Assembly: GCA_964634895.1 (NCBI GenBank)
Contig: CAZWJS010000052.1
Span: 1 to 5,543 of the forward strand
From: CG-Epi1 sp964634895
Lineage (GTDB): Archaea > Thermoplasmatota > Poseidoniia > MGIII > CG-Epi1
DNA length: 5,543 nucleotides
Reading direction: 5' to 3'
Position numbers and translations under genes: made by a program. Shown piece after piece: positions 1 to 5,482 of this stretch. Within the stretch, counting starts at the first letter, position 1. Every line of letters begins with the position of its first letter. The notes beneath the pieces are model-generated. The model did not search any database and had not been told where the DNA came from. It worked only from the letters and a program-made list of their open reading frames with translations.

Positions 1-187
1 TGTCTTTGAGAAGCGTTGCATTTTCAATATCATGGTGTCCAGAACGAGGAGCACCGTACTCAAGTACTTGCTCCAGAGGAGAAGAATCTTCTACAAAATT
101 AGAAGAATTGTCTGTGTTTTTTAATACCATTGCTTGAGAAACCATGCTCAATACGACAAGCAGAGAAATTATACGCTTTGAAAACAT
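1..187 (-). CDS. Secreted protein of unknown function, N-terminal part (cut by window edge)
   Basis: Only the first 62 codons are visible; the gene continues past the left edge. The protein starts MFSKRIISLLVVLSMVSQA, a typical signal peptide: basic n-region (K4, R5), hydrophobic core at residues 6-15, and an S-Q-A site giving probable cleavage after A19. The following visible residues are polar and acidic (N, D, S, E), as expected for an exported mature domain. I recognise no family in them. The start ATG at 187 is preferred because a TATA-like AT stretch lies 24-34 nt upstream. An in-frame GTG at 203-205 would add six residues (VDAKKA) and keep the signal. The gene lies 34 nt downstream of the SAP-domain gene on the same strand, so it may also be read through from tatA. 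The signal has K-R rather than R-R, so Sec export is more likely than Tat. Certain: open frame with signal peptide. Unknown: function. Confidence 0.75.
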   Translation of the reverse strand, partial: MFSKRIISLLVVLSMVSQAMVLKNTDNSSNFVEDSSPLEQVLEYGAPRSGHHDIENATLLKD

Positions 188-209
188 TGCTTTTTTGGCA
201 TCCACAGTG

Positions 210-221
210 TATTAATAAAAT
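210..221 (-). promoter_or_regulatory. TATA-like box ahead of the secreted-protein gene
   Basis: On the minus strand the spacer reads ATTTTATTAATAC, an archaeal TATA-like stretch centred about 28 nt before the ATG at 187. No Shine-Dalgarno motif lies between it and the ATG. This spacing fits a leaderless transcript, so the gene may have its own promoter in addition to read-through from the upstream operon. Inferred from sequence alone. Confidence 0.4.
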
Positions 222-1394
222 TTAATCATTTTCTTCTAATCTAGCTATTATCTTTTTCTTAGTTCCAGAAACTGGCAAACCTCTTTTCTTTGCTAACACT
301 ACAAGTTCGACCTTAGTCATAGAAATATAGTCGTATTCTTCTTCCTCAGATTCCTCTTCCGGCTCTTCCTCAACTACTTCTTCCTCGGGTTCCTCTTCTA
401 CCGGCTCTTCTTCTACCACTTCTTCCTCAGGTTCCTCTTCTACCGGTTCCTCTTCCTCAGACAAAGATTTTTCTTTATCTTCATACTTAGATTTAATGTC
501 TTTTTCAAATTCAACAAATTCCTTTTCTTTATTTTGCAAAGCTTCAGCCATTTCAGCTTCGAGTTTGTCTATTCTCAAATCTTTACTATCTTCAAGTTCT
601 TTAAGCTTAGAAATCATTTCTGCTTTTAGATCACTTATCGTAGACTCTCTATCTTTTAATTTCAACTTGTATTCTTTTTCTATTCCTTCTAACTTCGTGT
701 TGAAAGTTTCTCTTTCAAAATCAATTTGTTCCCTAAGGCTTATCTCTTTAGAAAGATATTCATCCTCTAATCTTTCCCTTTTACGATTTATATCTGAATC
801 GACATCTCTTTCTCTCTGTAAAACATCTTCTTCTCTTAAAAGGAGTTGAGCAACGGTACGAGGTGGTGCAAATTCATCTCTTTTGTGTAATTGTTTAACT
901 CGAAGTGTGTTTACTACTTCCAATCTAACTTTAGTAGAGTATTGCCCTCCAAGAAACTTCATTTTAATTTCTGAGGTGTGATTTCCTTCTTCCATTGGAA
1001 ATCCAGTAATAACTCCTGTATTGGGGTCTAAATCCAACCCTACATCTAATTCAGGATACATTGCATATCTAACATTAACAAACTCTTCTGGTTTTACTAA
1101 TCCAAGTCTTGAAAGTAAAGGATCGATATAAGGTTCCATTTTGACAATTGGATCATCTCTATCCCTAACAAAAAATACATATCTAGGAGAATATCGCAAC
1201 GGATTACGGTACTTATCAAAAATAACTAAAAAAGAAAACAAGCCTAAAGTTGAAAAAATACAATAGTAAGTACTATATGAACTGTCAAAATATTTTGCAT
1301 AATACAAAATATAACCTATAGAAGAACTCACTATAAGAAAAAAAACATTTCCGCGTATCAACTCAATGTTGAAAGGATTGTCACTCTTCGTCAT
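222..1394 (-). CDS. Two-TM membrane protein with Ig-like motif, coiled coil, acidic repeats and C-terminal SAP-like domain
   Basis: This 390-residue protein is not one I recognise as a whole. Two hydrophobic helices lie at about 15-33 and 43-59. They are followed by a strongly basic stretch (61-79, many R and K), so the positive-inside rule puts both termini in the cytoplasm. Residues about 110-162 contain D-P-N-T-G-V-I-T-G (123-131) and beta-like strands, resembling He_PIG/Ig-like modules. Residues about 183-310 are a long, highly charged heptad-like coiled coil. Residues 313-353 are almost only E, P and V, with two 14-residue repeats. Residues about 357-388 (start S-M-T-K-V-E-L, then A-K-K-R-G-L-P-V-S-G-T-K-K-K and I-A-R-L) fit a SAP or related helix-extension-helix DNA-binding domain. 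The ATG lies inside the last codons of tatA (14-nt overlap), suggesting coupled translation; GAGGAAG about 6-9 nt upstream is a weak ribosome site. A structural membrane or chromosome-tethering role is inference only; the SAP call is by eye. Confidence 0.85.
   Translation of the reverse strand: MTKSDNPFNIELIRGNVFFLIVSSSIGYILYYAKYFDSSYSTYYCIFSTLGLFSFLVIFDKYRNPLRYSPRYVFFVRDRDDPIVKMEPYIDPLLSRLGLVKPEEFVNVRYAMYPELDVGLDLDPNTGVITGFPMEEGNHTSEIKMKFLGGQYSTKVRLEVVNTLRVKQLHKRDEFAPPRTVAQLLLREEDVLQRERDVDSDINRKRERLEDEYLSKEISLREQIDFERETFNTKLEGIEKEYKLKLKDRESTISDLKAEMISKLKELEDSKDLRIDKLEAEMAEALQNKEKEFVEFEKDIKSKYEDKEKSLSEEEEPVEEEPEEEVVEEEPVEEEPEEEVVEEEPEEESEEEEYDYISMTKVELVVLAKKRGLPVSGTKKKIIARLEEND
363..446 (-). 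repeat. Two tandem 42-bp repeats coding the acidic E/P/V linker
   Basis: Units at 405-446 and 363-404 are each 42 bp and match at 38 of 42 positions by hand alignment. Each encodes the 14-residue unit PVEEEPEEEVVEEE (residues 317-330 and 331-344). Three of the four differences are silent or nearly so at the protein level and both units are in frame, which points to a recent in-frame duplication kept under coding constraint. A partial third unit (PEEE) follows at residue 345. Confidence 0.85.
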
Positions 1395-1548
1395 CCTTAT
1401 CTTCCTCTGAAGACATTCCTTCCTTCAAACCTTCATCGAAGGCTGCTTTTGATTGGCCCATACTTTTGGCAAGTTCTGGTAGTTTTTTAGCACCGAAAAG
1501 TAGCAGCACTACACCGCCAATTATAATCGCCTCAGTAGTTCCAATCAT
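1381..1548 (-). CDS. tatA: Twin-arginine translocase subunit TatA
   Basis: This 55-residue protein forms the pore-lining or membrane-thinning subunit of the Tat system, which exports folded proteins in response to a proton gradient. The sequence shows the whole TatA plan. A short N-terminal membrane helix spans residues 3-18 and carries a polar residue (E6) near its outer end. The hinge F18-G19 is followed by the family motif F-G-A-K-K-L-P-E-L. An amphipathic helix runs about 21-43, with G-Q-S-K-A-A-F-D-E-G. The tail (46-55) is acidic. It is on the short side but acceptable for archaeal TatA. It is first in a minus-strand operon and overlaps the SAP-domain gene by 14 nt; tatC starts divergently 72 nt away. 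A TATA-like box about 25 nt upstream of the ATG and no Shine-Dalgarno motif at normal spacing suggest a leaderless mRNA. No TatB-like gene is visible, as usual in Archaea. Confidence 0.95.
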   Translation of the reverse strand: MIGTTEAIIIGGVVLLLFGAKKLPELAKSMGQSKAAFDEGLKEGMSSEEDKDDEE

Positions 1549-1620
1549 ACCTTACTACCAGTAGATAGGTAAATTAACCTTGCGGGGGAAGAACCAAAAC
1601 CCCTCCCCGAATGAAGTATT
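1549..1620. promoter_or_regulatory. Divergent tatA/tatC control region with near-palindromic AT box
   Basis: This 72-nt spacer separates the two Tat genes. At 1567-1580 the sequence AGGTAAATTAACCT is nearly its own reverse complement (12 of 14 positions), so a TATA-like core is readable in both directions. Its centre is 25 nt from the tatA ATG, fitting a leaderless tatA mRNA, and about 48 nt from the tatC GTG, predicting a tatC leader near 20 nt. A small dyad CTACCAGTAG (1555-1564) lies between the box and tatA and could overlap the transcription start. Promoter function is inferred. Confidence 0.5.
1583..1609 (+). other. GC-rich inverted repeat in the tatC upstream region
   Basis: CGGGG at 1583-1587 is complementary to CCCCG at 1605-1609; a G-T pair (1588/1604) extends the stem to 6 bp with a 15-nt loop. 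It stands out as the only strongly GC-rich stretch in an AT-rich spacer. If transcription of tatC starts near 1600, only the right arm would be in the mRNA, so an operator is as likely as an RNA hairpin. Function unknown. Confidence 0.3.
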
Positions 1621-2328
1621 GTGGTAAAAAAAGCAGCGTACGATGATATCGTCGACAATTTAAGAGCAAAAAGTTGGATCTACATTTCGATTGCGATTAT
1701 AACATTCATTGCTACTTTTAATTTTTCTTCGAGTATTATAGAAGCACTTGGAGACAAACTTCTACCAGAAGGCGCCACACTAATCTATCTCTCACCCGCA
1801 GAATATTTAATTTTGAGAATGAGAATTGCTGGTTATGCTGTAATTTCAATATGTTTTTTGGTTTCAGTGGTCCAAATATGGCATGTTATTAGATCTAGAT
1901 CGTTACTACCTGATATAGGAATCGGAAAGATTGTTGGAATTTTTATTATATCGATCGGATTATTCTCTATTGGAGCTCTATATTCACTTGAATTGATGCT
2001 GCCGACTGTATTGAACTATTTACAAAATGATGCTGCTGAAGCTGGCCTTGATACTACCTACAGTCTAAGTGCATTCTATCACTTTGTGTTCCTTCTAACC
2101 TTTTCATTAGGAATCACCTTCCAACTACCACTTATTATAATGCTATTATTGAAACTAGAACTAACGACAACAGAACAACTAGCAGAATATCGAAGTCATT
2201 TATTTGTTATATTTTTCATTTTAGCTGCAATGATTACGCCACCCGATGTAATTTCACAATTCTTATTGGCCGTACCTTTGATAATTTTGTATGAAACCTC
2301 CATATTAATAGGAAAATTCGCAACATAA
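1621..2328 (+). CDS. tatC: Twin-arginine translocase subunit TatC (divergent)
   Basis: TatC is the membrane core of the Tat translocase and binds the twin-arginine signal peptide. At 235 residues with six hydrophobic segments (about 19-38, 68-90, 103-122, 151-177, 192-207, 211-230) it fits the family. The clearest match is the C-terminal half: G-I-T-F-Q-L-P, then M-I-T-P-P-D-V-I-S-Q and L-L-A-V-P-L, aligning without gaps to E. coli TatC 165-217. The N-terminal L-R (14-15) matches the conserved L16-R17. Hand alignment shows changes at E. coli E15 (N13), P48 (L43), P85 (L80), F94 (V89), E103 (D98) and E170 (Q168), while D211 is kept (D209). GTG is chosen because an in-frame TGA lies nine bases upstream at 1612-1614 and the next in-frame ATG is deep inside (codon 67). 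No Shine-Dalgarno motif is visible; the leader is C-rich. It is divergent from tatA and abuts the downstream flavin oxidoreductase gene. Confidence 0.93.
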   Translation: MVKKAAYDDIVDNLRAKSWIYISIAIITFIATFNFSSSIIEALGDKLLPEGATLIYLSPAEYLILRMRIAGYAVISICFLVSVVQIWHVIRSRSLLPDIGIGKIVGIFIISIGLFSIGALYSLELMLPTVLNYLQNDAAEAGLDTTYSLSAFYHFVFLLTFSLGITFQLPLIIMLLLKLELTTTEQLAEYRSHLFVIFFILAAMITPPDVISQFLLAVPLIILYETSILIGKFAT

Positions 2329-3360
2329 ATGGAAATAGGAATACACACTTTCGCATCTGCAAATTTCAAAGACGAAAATGGAAATCAAATACCTAACAAT
2401 CAAGCTATCAATGAATTGATTGATAGAATTGAATATGCTGACAAAGTAGGAATTGATGAAGTTGGTATAGGGGAACATCACAGAAAAGAATTCCTTGACT
2501 CAGCTGCTCACATTACGCTATCTGCGGCGGCTGCAAAAACAAAAAATATTAGATTGGCAAGTTCAGTTACTGTACTTAGTGCTGCAGATCCAGTAAGAGT
2601 ATTCCAAAATTTTGCCACCCTCGATTTAGTTTCAAATGGCCGTGCTGAAATTATAGCTGGTCGAGGCTCATTTACCGAAGCATATCCTCTTTTTGGTCTG
2701 AAAATGGAGGATTACAATGGACTTTATGCTGAAAAACTAGATTTATTACTAAAAATTCGTGATAATGAAGTTGTTAACTGGTCTGGTAAATTTAGACCTG
2801 ATTTAGTAGAACAAGCAATCTATCCTAGGCCTATCCAAAATCCACTGCCAATTTGGGTAGGTGTTGGTGGAACTCCGGAATCATTTGTCAGAGCAGGCGT
2901 ACTTGGGTTGCCTCTAATGGTAGCTATAATTGGTGGAGAAACTCACCGATTTGCCCCTCTTGTAGAATTGTACCGAAATGCAGGTGAAAAAGCAGGGCAT
3001 GATCCTAAAAAAATGAAAGTCGGCGTTCATTCTTTAGGGTACGTAGCTGAAACAAGAGAACAAGCTATCAACGATTTCTTTCCTGGTTATGCAGAATCAT
3101 TTACGCGTATTGGAAGAGAAAGAGGTTGGCCTCCAGTTACAATGTCACATTTTGAATCCCAAATTGGACCAACTGGAGCATTGGTTGTAGGCAATGTTGA
3201 AGAAGTAGTAGAAAAGGTACTCAGGCACAGTGAAGCACTAGGGGGTCTTTCAAGATTTAGCTTTCAATTAGATGTTGCAGGTTTAACTCATGAACAACTG
3301 ATGAATGCAATTGATTTGATAGGAACAAAAGTTGCTCCCATCATAAGAAAAAAGATTTGA
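2329..3360 (+). CDS. Luciferase-like (LLM) flavin-dependent oxidoreductase, Atu2307/2I7G type
   Basis: This 343-residue protein belongs to the bacterial-luciferase-like TIM-barrel superfamily, whose members use reduced FMN or F420 as cofactor. From memory it resembles the uncharacterised subfamily of Agrobacterium Atu2307 (structure 2I7G, TIGR03858). Supporting landmarks in order are: opening beta strand M-E-I-G-I-H-T-F; G-I-G-E-H-H-R (46-52); T-V-L-S-A-A-D-P-V-R-V-F-Q-N-F-A-T-L-D (81-99); G-R-G-S-F (111-115); Y-P-R-P-I-Q then W-V-G-V-G-G-T-P-E-S (176-185); I-I-G-G-E (200-204); and the G-R-E-R-G-W-P-P block (262-269). Length is normal and no break is seen. The substrate is unknown. It has no signal peptide or twin-arginine motif, so it is cytoplasmic and not itself Tat cargo. 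The ATG follows the tatC TAA directly (TAAATG), implying co-transcription and probably coupled translation. The close similarity to bacterial members suggests an origin by transfer, which is inference. Confidence 0.9.
   Translation: MEIGIHTFASANFKDENGNQIPNNQAINELIDRIEYADKVGIDEVGIGEHHRKEFLDSAAHITLSAAAAKTKNIRLASSVTVLSAADPVRVFQNFATLDLVSNGRAEIIAGRGSFTEAYPLFGLKMEDYNGLYAEKLDLLLKIRDNEVVNWSGKFRPDLVEQAIYPRPIQNPLPIWVGVGGTPESFVRAGVLGLPLMVAIIGGETHRFAPLVELYRNAGEKAGHDPKKMKVGVHSLGYVAETREQAINDFFPGYAESFTRIGRERGWPPVTMSHFESQIGPTGALVVGNVEEVVEKVLRHSEALGGLSRFSFQLDVAGLTHEQLMNAIDLIGTKVAPIIRKKI
3348..3353 (-). terminator. Possible oligo-T terminator for the yyaL-like gene
   Basis: Reading the minus strand past the yyaL-like TAG, a run of six T (in ATCTTTTTTCTTA) lies about 9-14 nt downstream. 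Archaeal transcription commonly ends at such U tracts without a hairpin. It falls inside the last codons of the convergent flavin oxidoreductase gene (encoding R-K-K), so it may simply be coding sequence. Confidence 0.3.
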
Positions 3361-3361
3361 A

Positions 3362-5395
3362 CTATTTAATCGAATCTAAAGCAATTTTCAAGTCGTTCCC
3401 ATTAGTTATTGGCTCTTTACAAGTGTAATTTTTACAAATATAAGCTGTAGGTTTTCCATCTAACATTTTCTTACCTTGCATTAGTGGAATATTTAGTCCC
3501 GATGCAGAAGACGCCATAATTTTGAAAGGAAAGAAACTGTTCCTTAAAATATCTGTAAATTCACTTCCAATTTCTTCTGAAGCTAAGGCAATCTCTAAAG
3601 GTCCTTTTGCTAAATAATGGTGCACTAAAAGTGCTGTCGAATGTGCATAAGGATATTGATTGATATATTGTCCTACTTTTTCCATTGAAGACTCGACAAC
3701 TGTCTTGTATTCTTTATTGTCATAATAATAGTGAAGCCTTACCAACAGAAGACAGCACATGAAGTTGTAAGAGGGAGTGGCGTTATCCATACTATTTCCA
3801 CTGTTAATTACTATATTCTTTGAAAGAGATTGTTTGAATTGCCCATCTGTATAAAATTGATCTATCAATATATTTGCATATTTCTTAGCCAATTTCAAAT
3901 ATTTTGGATTAAAGCTGGCTTCGTACATATCAATAAGTGAATTTCCAAAGTAAGAATAATCTTCTGCAAAAGCATCAATATGAGATATATTTTCTCTGTA
4001 AACTCTATTCAAAGTTCCATCATTTCTAGACATTCTTTCTACAATGAAAGTAACTGCTTTTTCTGCTGCATCAAAATATTCTTTTTTCCCAAGTGCATAC
4101 GAAACTTTAGCGAGTGAACTAATCATAAGAGCATTCCAAGATACGATTATTTTGTCATCCGTTCCAGGAGGAATTCGTGAATTCCTGTGCTCTTTCACTT
4201 TGAGCCGAGAACGAACTAATGATTCAAGAATTTCGTTTTCCGGGATTTTTAAGAAATTTGATAATGATGATTTCTTCATTGTTATACGGGGAATCGAATT
4301 ACCTTCCCAATTACCTTCTTTAGTAATATCAAAATATTGATTGAAAATATCTGCATCTTCTTTGTCTAAAATCTCTCCAATCTCGGATTTTTTCCAAACA
4401 TAGTATTTGCCTTCGACGCCTTCTGAATCTGCATCCATAGAAGAATAAAATCCACCATCAGGATCAATCATCTCATTATTTAACCACTCAAATATTTGAG
4501 AAATAACCTCTAAATATTCTGGTTTTTTTGTTATTTGATATCCGACCAGATATGCTTCCATAAGTTGGCTATTATCATAAAGCATTTTCTCAAAATGTGG
4601 AACTAACCATTTCTCATCGACGGAGTATCTGGCAAAACCACCACCTATATGGTCAAAAATTCCTCCCTGGTGCATTGAATCTAAAGTTTTGACTGCAGAA
4701 TTTAGTGAGTTCTTTGAACCATTAATATGAAAATCATGGAGAAGATGCAAAATTGCTCCAGTATTAGGGAATTTAGGTGCCGGTCCAAAGCCACCCCATA
4801 CTTTGTCAAAATTAGAATTCCAATATTCTACTGCTTTTTGAGTGACATTACTTTCTACAATTGCATTTTGTATCTTAGCAGAATTCAAATGTTGAACTAT
4901 AGAATCTGCTTGGGAAAGTAACTGATCTTTGTTACTAGACCATACTTCGGCAAGTTTAGTCAGAATTGTGGGAAAACCAGGCCTCCCATAGGCATCTTGA
5001 GGTGGAAAATAAGTTCCTGCAAAAAATGGTTTGAGGTTAGGAGCTAAAAAAACAGTCATTGGCCAACCTCCTTGACCTTTATTCATAACCTGAGTTGCAG
5101 CCATGTAAACTTCATCCAAATCAGGTCTTTCCTCTCTATCTACTTTTATATTAACAAAATTATCATTCATTATTTCAGCAGTTTTTTCATTTTCAAATGA
5201 CTCTTTTTCCATAACATGGCACCAATGGCATGCTGAATATCCAATGCTCAAGAGAATTGGAACATCACGTTTCTTTGCTTCCTCAAGTGCTTCTTTGGAC
5301 CATTGATACCAATCTACTGGATTGTGAGCATGTTGCAACAAATAAGGGCTTGTAGAATCAATCAAAGAATTGGTATACTTTAGATTCTCAGTCAT
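3362..5395 (-). CDS. yyaL: Thioredoxin-fold / six-hairpin protein of the YyaL-SPATA20 family (DUF255)
   Basis: At 677 residues it is full length for the widespread YyaL/SPATA20 family, whose biochemical role is not established. The N-terminal thioredoxin-like domain (about 1-170) has S-P-Y-L-L-Q-H-A-H-N-P-V-D-W (16-29), the C-H-W-C active-site motif (C56, C59), V-D-R-E-E-R-P-D (85-92) and the cis-proline block G-G-W-P-M-T-V-F-L (109-117). The rest resembles an alpha/alpha barrel of the sugar-epimerase or glycosidase type: G-G-F-G-P-A-P-K-F-P-N (201-211), G-G-G-F-A-R-Y-S-V-D (251-260), P-H-F-E-K-M-L-Y-D-N (266-275), D-A-D-S-E-G (321-326), D-D-K-I-I-V-S-W-N-A-L-M (413-424) and D-N-A-T-P-S (537-542). 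Two cysteines near the end (C654, C659, in Y-I-C-K-N-Y-T-C) are typical of the family. There is no signal peptide, so it is cytoplasmic. It is transcribed alone, convergent with the flavin enzyme (1-nt gap) and divergent from mutS. Reductase, chaperone and sugar-binding roles are all possible. Confidence 0.95.
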   Translation of the reverse strand: MTENLKYTNSLIDSTSPYLLQHAHNPVDWYQWSKEALEEAKKRDVPILLSIGYSACHWCHVMEKESFENEKTAEIMNDNFVNIKVDREERPDLDEVYMAATQVMNKGQGGWPMTVFLAPNLKPFFAGTYFPPQDAYGRPGFPTILTKLAEVWSSNKDQLLSQADSIVQHLNSAKIQNAIVESNVTQKAVEYWNSNFDKVWGGFGPAPKFPNTGAILHLLHDFHINGSKNSLNSAVKTLDSMHQGGIFDHIGGGFARYSVDEKWLVPHFEKMLYDNSQLMEAYLVGYQITKKPEYLEVISQIFEWLNNEMIDPDGGFYSSMDADSEGVEGKYYVWKKSEIGEILDKEDADIFNQYFDITKEGNWEGNSIPRITMKKSSLSNFLKIPENEILESLVRSRLKVKEHRNSRIPPGTDDKIIVSWNALMISSLAKVSYALGKKEYFDAAEKAVTFIVERMSRNDGTLNRVYRENISHIDAFAEDYSYFGNSLIDMYEASFNPKYLKLAKKYANILIDQFYTDGQFKQSLSKNIVINSGNSMDNATPSYNFMCCLLLVRLHYYYDNKEYKTVVESSMEKVGQYINQYPYAHSTALLVHHYLAKGPLEIALASEEIGSEFTDILRNSFFPFKIMASSASGLNIPLMQGKKMLDGKPTAYICKNYTCKEPITNGNDLKIALDSIK

Positions 5396-5420
5396 TCGTA
5401 ACTAAGCATCATGACCGCTG

Positions 5421-5427
5421 TATTAAA
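5421..5427 (-). promoter_or_regulatory. TATA-like box for the yyaL-like gene
   Basis: On the minus strand TTTAATA is centred about 29 nt upstream of the ATG at 5395, inside GGATTAGTTTAATAC. No Shine-Dalgarno motif lies between box and start (the intervening sequence ends GCTTAGTTACGA), so a leaderless or nearly leaderless mRNA is expected. Inferred from spacing. Confidence 0.45.
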
Positions 5428-5453
5428 CTAATCCTAAATATCAGGGCACAACA

Positions 5454-5470
5454 ACTAAAACAGACCTGTT
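5454..5470 (+). promoter_or_regulatory. Candidate promoter and small dyad ahead of mutS
   Basis: A weak AT element ACTAAAAC (5454-5461) is centred about 26 nt before the TTG at 5483. Partly overlapping it, AACAGACCTGTT (5459-5470) is a dyad with perfect 5-bp arms and a 2-nt centre, placed where an operator could act. An alternative AT element, CTAAATA, lies at 5434-5440. The evidence is weak. Confidence 0.25.
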
Positions 5471-5482
5471 ACTCCCTAACTC

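Noticed and set aside
496..849. Plus-strand open frame rich in Ser and Leu
   Set aside because: It is antisense to the coiled-coil coding region; the serine/leucine bias is the mirror of Glu/Lys codons on the real strand, and no family resemblance is seen.
1578..1608. GGGGAGGGG on the minus strand as a ribosome site for a small peptide starting TTG
   Set aside because: The frame is only seven codons long, ends in the AT box, and lies upstream of the likely tatA transcription start.
1611..1646. ATG at 1611 as an alternative tatC start or an 11-codon leader peptide
   Set aside because: It is out of frame with tatC and reaches TGA after 11 codons; no ribosome site or conserved pattern supports a leader peptide.
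4044..4340. Plus-strand open frame of 98 codons
   Set aside because: It lies wholly antisense to the well-supported yyaL-like gene and shows no recognisable motif.
4727..4921. Plus-strand open frame of 64 codons
   Set aside because: Antisense shadow of the yyaL-like gene with no promoter or family signal.
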